Below are positions 13,101 to 25,100 of a stretch of 64,000 bases of DNA, piece after piece; position 1 is the stretch's first letter; every line of letters begins with the position of its first letter. Origin of the DNA: Patiria miniata (taxonomy: Eukaryota > Echinodermata > Asteroidea > Valvatida > Asterinidae). Where the stretch lies: positions 6,386,001 to 6,450,000 of the forward strand of contig NW_024037050.1 in NCBI RefSeq assembly GCF_015706575.1, given 5' to 3'. The notes below the pieces were generated by a model. It had not been told where the DNA came from, ran no database searches, and worked only from the letters and a program-made list of their open reading frames with translations. The position numbers and the translations under genes are program-made.

Positions 13101-16100
13101 GAATATACATGTACATGTAGCTGACTTACTTGTCCAAAATCTCAGGCACACTTTACATGAACATGAAATTGTACACGTGTACACTTACTACTTTGCTACG
13201 TTTTAGTTTCAACAATTTTGATGATCTGAAATTGTATGGTGATTTTTTTGGGGGGGGGGGGGGTTTCGCTCTTACTGTAAAGTGTAAACTGTCAAATTAT
13301 ATACCTATTGAAGATGTCACTCCACAGGTTGAACATGTCTTCAAAGTTTCTGTCAAGACTGAATGAAGTCAAGCTTACTCCCTTCGGGGGAAAAAACAAT
13401 AAATAAATACAATTCTTACTTACACAGCGGTAATCAAATAAAAAAACACTGACCATGTCGGGTCTTTATATGCTTTTAAGACTAAATGTAGTCTTGCTTA
13501 CGAAACTCCCTGAATCTTCCAAATTTAACCATGTTGAAGGAACTAATGGCATATTCTTTGTTCCATATATTTACATGGCACGATCAAGGCTAACTAAGTA
13601 ATAGTGGCAGGGCTCCACCTTCTTATTAGTCTGAGTATCACCGGTCATTCGCGGAGCCCAGTCTCTTGTCTAACGTCTGATACATCTAAGCATGCAGATT
13701 TATGTGATCCCGTGCCTCAGCCAATTGGGGTCGACTTTACTAAATCGTGACGTCATTTCATTCCCAAATCAGGACTAAATGTTTTGATTGGTCAATTCGA
13801 ATGCAGTGTTTTGTAATACAACAATGGCCGGGCGCGTGCCGTGTAACATAATACAGAGTGCGTGACCACATGCTTTGTTGCTGTATCTAGTTTTTTTTTA
13901 TCCATGTATATGACGCGACAACGGAATGACCGAAGACCCGATATAGAAAGCGCCTGCTGATTGGTCAAAATCTAGAGGTCAAGATGCAGTTGTCTTGCAT
14001 AATTAATCAGCAAATCTGCTCAAATATTATGGCTTTGTCATGGTCTATTACATAGACTACCTTCTTATAGGGTTCACAGCACTTTATGACAACAACATTC
14101 CCTGAGTTTTACCTATATTTCCTACAAGGTTGTTTTCCCTATATTCCCTACAAGGTCGCTAGGAAGTCAAAAGGTGGTTGCAGCAAAGCAACTAAGATAC
14201 TGATTAATACAGAGGCAAATTGTTGACAAGCTTTGGCCTCCCTTCTCCCCTTATAGTCATCCTTTCCTAACCAAATGCATTAGAGACGCAGCTTTCCCTT
14301 CTGGGTCATTGTCGAGTCCCCTGGGTTCCCCTGATTGTTAGTGTTTTCCCATATTCCCTAAGTTTCACCCGACTGGAAAAATGAAAACTCTTATTCAAAA
14401 GGTTTCCCCAGATTCCAAGAGTGGTTGGGAACCACGTAGCAGGGTGGGAGTTAATAAAAACTACTGATCAATTAAAGCCTTGACAAACCCACAACTTGAA
14501 ATAAGTTATGCTTAAGCACACGCACAGAAGCATGAACAGCAGTAAAACTAAAACGTTTTTTTTTTAAATACAAATTTACCTGTTCTATTGATGTCATGTC
14601 ATTAGGATCCTGGCAGACATGGTGTGAGATGTTCAAGCCTCCGGTCTTCAGCTCCTCCTTCTGTGCAAACTCATTGAACGTCATGTCTGCTGCCCCCATT
14701 CTATTGATAGACGTAAGCAAATGGAAGACCTCAAGTGTTATGTACCGTCAAGGGACAAATGCTTTGTACAATACAGTGGAACATCGCCATACCAAACACC
14801 GCAATACCAAACATTCGGCTATACCAAACATCGTTCTTGGCTCCCGATTTTTGTGCACAAAACCAACCGAGCGTTGTTGTTAAAAAATGTCAACAGAAGA
14901 GTGACAAGTGGCTAGTATTTCCTGAAGGAAAAGAAGGGGGAAGCCACCCATTGCTGTAGGTAGTAAAACTGTAATGACATAATTCAGTTGTCGGCACCTG
15001 TTCAAAGTCCTTTTTCAGTAACTACCTGAGGACGTGCAGGGTGAAATTCTGAAGTGCGCTATTTATTGAAAAGTGAGTACCAGAGCACTGGCAGCTGCAA
15101 ATCGCTAAACCAAATGATCATTATTTCGATCGTTTTCAGTGGATCCTGCGATGTTCATTATAGCAACGTTCCACTGTAGTGTGCACAACAGTTTCCCCAT
15201 TGAAGCGGGCCTCGTACATTAATACCGTGATTGCATGCCGGATTCGTCTATAAACAAAATGTGCTTATTTTAGCATCCTCAAAAATGGGTGACTAAATTA
15301 CTTAAGATTTACAGTGTATTGCAGATTGTATCTCCACCATCAAAGAAATAAAATGTTCACATCTCTGAAACAAAAACTCTGGAATCAAATCACTGTCTTA
15401 AGAGTAAAAGTTAACATAATCTCTTCCTTACTTTGTTATAACAGCACAGAAGAGTGGAATATAAGGCATGAGATCCTCCGGGATGGATCGCAGGGTCGAT
15501 ACAGCTCGGAAGTAAGTTATACCGTTGGTTGGTTGCTCACAACATTGGACGTGAATTCCATCTAGAAGCAAGGCCAACGTAATTGATAGAATAACCACTT
15601 TTCACGGTAACTTATGACGTCAAAGAACCAGTGACCATCCAATTTTTCCATGAACAGCCACCATTGCAGTAGGCAAGCGTTTGGTTAGCAACTACATCTT
15701 GCATAAACAGTAAGGTTTATTTTCATGTAAATTAACCACACATTCTTTATCACATGGCACAATGGTTACTACCTGTGCCGTGTACGGTTGTCATAATCGT
15801 GCCGACCAAGCACTGGGTGTTGGCTCTGCGTTTTTCTCAAAATTTTTGCCATCAATCACAGTTTTAAAGGCTTGCCTACTACCTACTGTGTGTGGTGATA
15901 CGATCCTTGTCTACTACAATGGTGACGCTGACTTTCCAGTACCCAGATGAAGACCAGGTCAAGTGGGTCAGTGAGAGAGCCCCATCTTGCTCATGAGGAA
16001 AATACAGTTGCACACAGGCATTGCTAAGTATGCACCGTCAATCAAAAACGTTTGCGTTTCCAAGTCATCATGCGTTCATTCCAATATGCACTTGCACCGA

Positions 16101-19100
16101 GCAAATCATGTTCTTTTAGAAGAAATGTTTTGCCAATTCAAGAATACAATAAATCTGAAGCAAGTTATTGAAAAAATAACCTGTTGAAATTTCAGCTCAG
16201 TAGATATCATACTTTTTTTAGAAAACTTTAAAAATGCATCTTCAATTTTTCTTTGATTCAAAGCATAGTTTTCCATTGAAAGCAAGATGGTTTGGTCCGA
16301 ACCATAGCAAGGAAATGGTGGTAATTCCTCTTTTCTCGAACATGACAGCATACTAGGTGCAGCGATTTCACAGGATGCACGATCCTATTATTTACTTACA
16401 TCCAAGTAGGGTATTTCATGATATTTTGACAGTTTCATTTCTGGATGTTTGCAAATCGTTTCCGTTACCTTTGAGGAAAGGAAAGACTGTATTGTTTCTA
16501 GAGGTCAAATGTCAAAGGTCAGTTCACTGTACCGAGCAGTTCAGGTTTTACACAGCATGATGACTCACCAGTCTGCTTGAATTCTAGTGTTGTTCTCTTC
16601 AATTCCGGCTCAATGTCAGACACCTTCAGTGTAGGTAAAACCGCAACGTCGTCTTCTTTGTTTTGCTCCTCCGCTAATTCTTGACCTGCAAATACCAGGA
16701 GAAAATGGAAATACTTTGGCACATTTTTAGTTATTAAATTATTACTTTAAAATGTCAAATTATTGGCCGCCAGACACTAATTCCATTCTCATGGGGTGGG
16801 CTGGTTCCCGCCCTACAATAAGTATCGATAATGTACGGACCACGCGCCAGCCCGCTCGCTAAATGGATCTGTTTGTGCCCAAAACAAAACTAAATTTGTC
16901 CGAGGGTTGCAGTTGTCCAAATAAGGAAGAAAGGAGGCTTTCTTGGTTGAAATAAAACATTCAAGTTGAAAGTTTGTGATTTTTGAGACAAAATGAAAAA
17001 TATCCTCCAAACCTTCTTTTGAGTAATTGGCGCCCAAAGTTGAATATAGTAGAAAAATCTTGTCAAAATCAATATTGCTTTATTTGTATTTTTGAGTAGC
17101 CAAAGTATAAAAGATTCACACTATGCATTTCTTGTTTGGAAAAAATACCTCCAAAAGTGGAAAAACTGAAGAACGTTTTTCACTGCCGTTGGTGGCACAA
17201 TGCATATCTTTTTTTCAAAGCCGTTTTTTCTCAAAATTAGGTCGGTGAAGTTTGGCGGGACACTTTTGAGGCTCCTGCGGCATATGATTGGAATAAATTA
17301 AGCTACAGAAATAAATTTGGTATCATTGGAAAGTCAATGATTTGCACTTAAACATGATGTATATTACTTGAAAAGTCAAAGGTGGGAGTTATTCCTCATT
17401 ATGCTGTATTCAGGTCACATTTATTAATAGAAATCAAATCAAATTTGTTGAACAGCACAGGAACGCAACAGAAACTTACCCTTAACATAAATATCCTTTC
17501 GGTCCGCTTGGCTCAACCCTGACACCATACCCTCCAGGAGCCTCTTTTCCTCTTGGTCTAACTCCTCGTTGTAGTCCTCCTTGGGGGTCATGACTAAGCT
17601 CAGTCGGTGGTTGTTCCTCAGGAAGTACTCCTCCGTCTTATCCTGAAGGAATCTGGGATTCTCGGCCAGGCACGTCTGGAAGCGCTGCACGTTCTCGTTG
17701 ACGCGCAGGATGTTGGCCAAGTCGGCGTCGTGATTCCAGCTCTGCATCAGGGACTACGAGAATGCCGACAGGAGGAAATGTTTAAATCGGGGTTTCCATG
17801 GAAATCTTACAGTGAAATTCAATGACTTTTCCATGACTTTTCCAGGACAAAATGAGGGAATTCCATGACTAATTCCTGCATTTTCTGGGTTTCTTAGGAG
17901 CCTATTTAAAATTCAAAGACATGTCATCACGCTGAAGCAAGGGACGCTATTACCTTTCAGACTCTAAGTTTGACAGCAGACTTGAGTGGTATGCACAAAA
18001 AGGAAGTACTACTATACTGGAATGCAAACTAGAAGACTGATGTAGCCAAATATTACGCATCATCAGGTATGATTGTGCAGGATTGCATGACTTTTTTGCG
18101 ACTTTTTTTCCCAGAAATATCAACTTTTCATGACTCCTTGTCAAAACAACATTCGATGACTTTTCCATGACTTTCCAAAATAGCTTTAAATTTAAGGATT
18201 TGCCACGGTTCATATCACAATCCGCGTATCATGCTATTCTACGATGCGCGCTCCATTCCTACTGCACACACATGTACATGTAATAGGATAACCAATGAAA
18301 AAATGTGTTTAGGCCCACAAGACGCTCGTGTTCCATCTTTACTGTGCATCAAGTTTGCTTGATGATAAATTCGTTATCCCTCTTGCACTCATTGAACACG
18401 GAAAATGTAGTGCGTCTGTGTTCCATATGGGACACAGGGGCACAACATGATTACATGTTCCACTCGCACTCGTGAGATAACTCAACACATAGAATAGCAG
18501 AGAGAAGATTACTAGGCTGTTAAGACAAGCAGATGGCGTGCAGAGGAACAGCCTTTAAAAAAAAAATCAAGGGACACATAACTGCAATAATAGATCAACA
18601 GATACAAAAAAAAAGTCTTGACTCACGGCTATAAGTTGCAGGCCAAAAGTTGTCGACTGGTGTTTCTGAGATATCTCAATTTTATGAAGTACTGCATCGA
18701 TTCTCTCCTTCTCAAATCCAGTTCTGAAAGCAAAATGACGTCAATATTACAGCGGGTTATTTGCGTGAGTCCCATCTGGGAAGGCTTGTGAACTTTTCTC
18801 AAAAGCTCTTAGACAGTTCTGAATTTACAGTGATCCTTAAAGTACAAGTATGTCATTTTAGGAAAAACTAAAAATTAAAACGTTAAAACTATAGCACCAT
18901 TTTACTGAATCCACAAACTTATGCTAATTTTCAAGCAAATAAGCCACATGTTCTAGTAGCAGGCAAAGGGTAATTTCTGGAGTCATGTAAAAAGCTCAAG
19001 GTGAATGTGTCTGCAGGTGTGTAGCCAAGAAATCTTTTAAGATCTATCAATGACATTACAGCCTGAAAGGAGCATGTATCTTCAAAGACCCTAATTCTCA

Positions 19101-22100
19101 AAAAATTGCTACATGTATAGAACAAAGACACTTTGAATGACTTAAAGCTTTGCATGGCGGATGAGATAAAGTAGACCGATTGCGGGTAACACCATGTGAA
19201 AAGTAATCTCTGCTTGAAAGAAGTGTGCTTCTGAAAACAACCAAAACTTCGAGTTCTACATTCAACCAACCGGTTCTTTTCAGAAACATACTTATTCCAA
19301 GGAGATATTACTTTCCACATGGTGTTACCCGCAATCGTTTACACTTTGAAGTCTTTATTTCCTATACTTTTTAACTACCATTTACAGTATTTTCCCACTT
19401 CAATTCTGTGAACATTGAGAGATTGATCAAAAGCTAATTTGATTTAATAATGAAGATGATTTTTATTTCAACTTACTCGACAACCTTTTTTAACGTTTCG
19501 TGAATGATGCTCTTAACCTGCTCCACATCTTTCTCGTTTATACCTTGAAGACCGACAGAGAACGAGGCGTCTTTGGTACTTCCATCGTAACTAAAATGGA
19601 GAAAAGGATCAGCACTTCCGTAAAGCTGGTTGAGAATTTAAACTTACATTGGAATAATAGGAACTATAACTTCATAAAACATTCCAGTTCAATTTACATA
19701 ACTGACATCCTGCATAATGAGTACACGTTTTCCTTTAGTTGACTTCCCATCCTTATAAGATGGAATTTTGCGTCAGGGTGATATAAATCAAATTAGGTTT
19801 TGCCCTTCAAGACATCTGCACTAGAAACCAGGAGGTTGTGGGTTTGAGTCCCACCCGAGTGTTTTTGTTTTTGTTTTTTGTTTTTTGAACTTTCACTCGG
19901 GAGGTAACACACTGAGTATACAGTGATTAAACGTCGGTGAAGGGCAACAACCTAATTTGATTCCCATCCTTATTTATTTATTTATTTATTTGTGTGGCAC
20001 CTACCAACACAAATGCATTGAGAAGACTTCAATAAAAAACTTTTTATTTTTTTTTAATGTTCTTGTTAACATATTCTGCAAAATTGTGTACGCCCCTCAA
20101 AAAACTGTTCAGTCTTTCTAATCTAGTTTACAAATAATACCTTTTGGCAACATCGACAAATGAATACTGACTGTTTCCAATGATGCATTAAACAAATACA
20201 GGAAAGGTAAAAACAGCAGCATTTACAGCAGCTTTTCTGACAGCAGTGACAAGGCAGACGATACAGTTCTGTGGCAGTTTACAACCTCTTCAGTCCCTAA
20301 ATTAAATAACAATAACATTTTTAGATAAAGATAGGCAATTTACCCCAGTACAGGTGAGTAGTCGGATCCAATGTTGGCCTGCAACAGTGCTTGGTAGAAA
20401 GGAGACGTGGGACCAGACACCAGAAGATGAGACAGGATAGACATAGTGAATCCTTCAAATGAGTCTGTCAGGCTGGTGGAGAAAAAAAACCCCAAAAACA
20501 AAACTAGTAGATTCTCATTACAATGCCCTTTGCATGCATTTGATTCCAATATAACAAAACTTACATAAATAAAGAGACATTGACAACATAAAAACATACA
20601 TGTTAGGGATGGTTAGCTCAGCTGGTAGAGTGCCAGAACCGTTTTTTGGAGGTCGTGGATTCATATCCTGTTCGTCTATTTTACTGTTTAAACTTTAATT
20701 ATTACAATTATAAAGGCATGTAGGATCATTTGCATTTGTCCCAAAAGTAACCTATCAAATTATCATCAAAAAGCCTCACTTGGATCGAAGATCGTACTGG
20801 TACTAAACACCCTGTGAAATTATATCGTCTGGCTTGCTGTCATTTAGAAGAAATCAAGAAATGAAGGTGATTTCCAACGATCAGTCAATGAACTGATTTT
20901 GATAAAAAGCCAGTGCTATTGACAAATTTTCCGTGATCAAAAGACTGTGTATGGTTTTTCACTGTTTTCTCAAAAAGTGTAATATCCACTGAGCTGAAAC
21001 TTCAACAAGTTAGTTTTTTAACAATCTTCTTTGAATATTAAGTGTTGTTACTGTTGCAAACAAACAAAATGCATAAAAAACAAATGATCCTATTTGCCTT
21101 TAAATATTGAAAGACCAATTGTGGACAGCACACATGTGTGAATGGATAATTTCTCAGGTTGGCGCAGTGATTACTTTTCTTGCCTTCCATCGCTATGGCC
21201 CGGGTTCGATTCCTGCCCGGACAACATGTGGATTGGGTTTTCAGTCCCTACCCGATTCCATGGGTTTTACCCAGACTATTCTTCTAGGGTTTTTCTCCCA
21301 TGTCTAAAACAGTCATGCCTCCTCTCTACAGGTTTCTTCAGGCTTTCGAGCTACAGTGCCTAGGGCACTTGTTAGGAATCCTTGGTTTCATTTCCAGAAA
21401 GTAAACAAATAAAAAAAATATATAGATGATGGTCTTGTTATATTTACTTGTTGAGAAGGAAGCTGACGCTGACTGTAGTTTGTTTTTCTGGGTCAGCTGC
21501 CATCGCATCAGGAGCACAGTGCACATGCTTCTCTCTCTGTTGAAAAAAAAAGAATACAACTTAGTCAACCAACAACTTCACGTTGGAATTTATGAGATTT
21601 TTTCACGAAATTTATTCGAGAAGCCAACTGATATTGCAGAAAATGTTTTGTGTTTGCTAAACCAAATTAAGTAAAAACAAGCAGAAACTCTTTTGAAGAA
21701 ATTTCTTGGCTTTAAAAAAATTTAAAATGTGATATTTATTTAAATGTGAATTCTGATAAGCTTTTGATAATTGTTTTATAAAACCTACTTTAATTCCAAT
21801 GTTTGTGCTATGCTGAAGGGGATGTGAATAAATGTTGAATTGGAATTGAAAACTTGTATTGAAAATGATTGGAGAAAAACAGGTCTTGTTCTTACTGGCT
21901 GTGTCCAGCGTACTTCGTTGGGTACCTCTGTCTCTGGTGTGATTGGAGAGAAAGATCCTAACGCCTGCTGCTGGATGACCTCTAGGTGACCTTCCAACGG
22001 CAGGTCACCATAGGTGAAAAACCTGAATGAAAACAACAGCGACCACATGACCAATTTTTACACTGGCGCTACTCCGATGTGGAACAATGTCATCACACAA

Positions 22101-25100
22101 GCTCACTTCTTTGAAGCTGATATTGGTTGATGCAATAGCAACAAAGTACTTTACAAATGTTGAGTTGACTGCTTCGAATAACATTATACAAATATTGAGT
22201 GGATCAGCGTGGAATGGGAGAAATATTATCGCAAGGTAAAATGTGGACTTTTCCAATTCACGAGGCAAAGCCGAGTGAACTGGAAAAGTCCAGATTTTAC
22301 CCAGTGATAATATTCCTCCCATTTCACAATTTAAAGCCACTCAATATTTGTTTTATATAACTGACATATAGATCCTTGTCATTTGATATATTTGAACTTT
22401 TATTTCAATACAAAATTGGTGAAAAACATATTTCTCTCTTTCAAACCACCCCTTCACGAAAATGTTTGAACCCAACGCTGATTGACTTGTGACTGACATG
22501 TGATTGACTTGTGATTGACTTGTGACTGACACGATTACGTCTCTGTTATCAGATTGACTACCTGGAGTTGCTGGGATGGTAGTGAGTGGCGTGGAAGTCT
22601 TTCAACTGTTCCCAGGTCAGACGTGGGATGTGCAGCGGGTCGCCTCCGCTGTTATGAGAGTAAGTGTGACTTGGGAGGAGGTTTCTCTGACAGTGGAGGG
22701 CAAAAATCTGCTCCGGGCTGGTCTGAAGAAAAAAAAGTGGAAGTTTCAAAGTTAAAAGATGACAGAATGGTTAAAAATGAAGGGAAGTCAGATGTACGTA
22801 CAGTTTCCTAAAGACAGAATTTTGCGTGTCTAGACTGCAAGTCAACAATAAAGGCACATTTGATTGGCTTTTCTAAAAACGACTCTAACACCCCCCCCCC
22901 CCAATTTTTTTCAATAAATTGCAAAGCCTAGTGCAAATGATTGATCAACTGCTATGGTTTAATTCAATGCTGACAACCTGTACAAATAATAACAAAATAG
23001 TGAGATGAAATCATTTTTGCTAACTGTCCTCACTGAATTTCATGACAATCATAACAGTGCGCACCATAGATAGGGCCATGCCTCAGAACCGGGTACCCGA
23101 ATGCCCGACCGTTGATGTCAGGAACCCGTTCCAGATTATGGGATCGGGTACCTGCAACCAACTTTCCAAATTACTAAGTAACTTCTCAGACAAAAAGAAA
23201 GGTTTTGAATGTCGGTTACCCGGTTCCCGTACTACTTGTAAATGCTCACCCCTAACCATAGAGCCTAAATAGAGTTCCAAATAATCCCACTGCCTTTTTG
23301 TTGGTTTATAATACTAGACTGTTGTCTACCAACTTCCACTGTTTATCCAATTTGCCAGTGTTTACTTTCAACTTTCTGATAATTTGCACTGCCCTCTTTC
23401 TCTTAACATCTTTATATGAATAGGGGTAACTTTACATGATGTATAACTTACCATTGCCCCTTTCATTTCATTGAAGACCACCCCTTTGAAGATAATGGGA
23501 GAGTCTGGATCTATGTTGTCTTCATTCTCAAGTCTCCAGCCTTCTTGTCTTAAAATTCGAAGAGGAGTTTAATGCACAAAAAGTTACTTCTACTACAAAA
23601 TATTTAAACAGTCATTCTTTGTCCTATTTTCCAGCTTCATCACGAGTCACACAGAAATATTATACATGTGTAACAAGAAAATCATGAACATAATGTAACA
23701 CAAAAGTTATGGTAAGCTATTAAAATAATTAATAATCAAAATAAAAACAAAAACATGAAAATTTACCTGAAGTCTAGTTCCCTGAGTCTTGGAAAGAAAG
23801 CTGCATCGAGGTAGACTGACAATAGATTACTGAAGTCTTTGGGGTTCTGACTGGAGAATGGATACATGGTGTAGTCACTTGCTGTAATGGTTGAAAAAAA
23901 ATTGAATTGTTTAAAAGTCTCAGTTGCAGTTATCCGATGCTGAATTTCAATCATGTTTTTAATCTCAACAAGCAAAAAGCAAACTTCCACATGCAGTTAC
24001 TCATGTGGAAATTAGTAATGGAAATTTGTGAGACAATTACTTGTCATTAATGTAAGCACGGTCTGGTTATTCGATATGATTTTGATATCGATATCGCCGA
24101 TAGCAATTTTTTTAAGCATATTGAAATATCGAAATGTTGATATTTGAGGAATCATATATTGAAAATATCGAAAAACGCATCACATTATCGTCAAAATAAA
24201 CCTCCCTATTGTGGGTATACTTTGTATTTATTGTTTGCTGGATAATGAAATAAAAGTCGCGGCGAATTGTGCTTGTGACTCAAAATATAAAAAAATTGGG
24301 AAATACCAAGCGGCGTCGCTTTGTGCTCTGCGTTTTCTGGAATTTGCAGTTTTCCCCAATGTAAATCTATAAAAAAAAAAAAAATTAACACAAAACAAAC
24401 TCATTCATTTGTACCTGTCCACGCATTCATGAATGTCGCTAGGGACCTATTTAACATCTTGAAGAAGGGATCTCGGCAGGGGAAGCGTTGGGACCCGCAC
24501 AGCGTAGTGTGCTCCAGAATATGAGGCACTCCGGTGCTATCCATGGGTGTAGTCCGGAATCCCACGCTGCACAGCAAAATATTGATGACAAGATTTACGT
24601 TTTCAAACAATGTTTATTTTTTCACTTTCATAAGTATCCAAAACTGCACCTCGACAAAAATGCATGACCAACATCCATTTCTCATTTATTACATGTCGTC
24701 ACTTAAGCAATTGAAAATGATTCGACATTCTTTTTATCTGTCACACATAAAAATCGCTAAATGAAAACCCAACCTAAAGCAAAACTAACAAAAATTGCTG
24801 AAAAACAATATTTCTGAACTTCTTTTAGAATGAGTATTACACACTTTTTGATCCAAAGCTTTAATTTGAAATGGGGAAATTTGTGAATCCTGTCCATTTT
24901 CTGCTAAAGCCTAAAACAAGAGTTTCAATGCATTTAAACTAAAATTGAAAGAGGGTGCTCTGCTCCCACCAACAGGTAGGATCATCCCAACTACAGGTAG
25001 GATTGTTCAAACTGTTGGGACTTCCCCAATTATTGTTGGGGCTGGCTTAACAAAAGTTGGCACTGTTCTTAATAATACAAATAATAACAATACCGGAGTC

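Noticed and set aside
20610-20680. Functional tRNA gene
   Set aside because: The A box is good, but the acceptor stem does not pair and the B box is degenerate.
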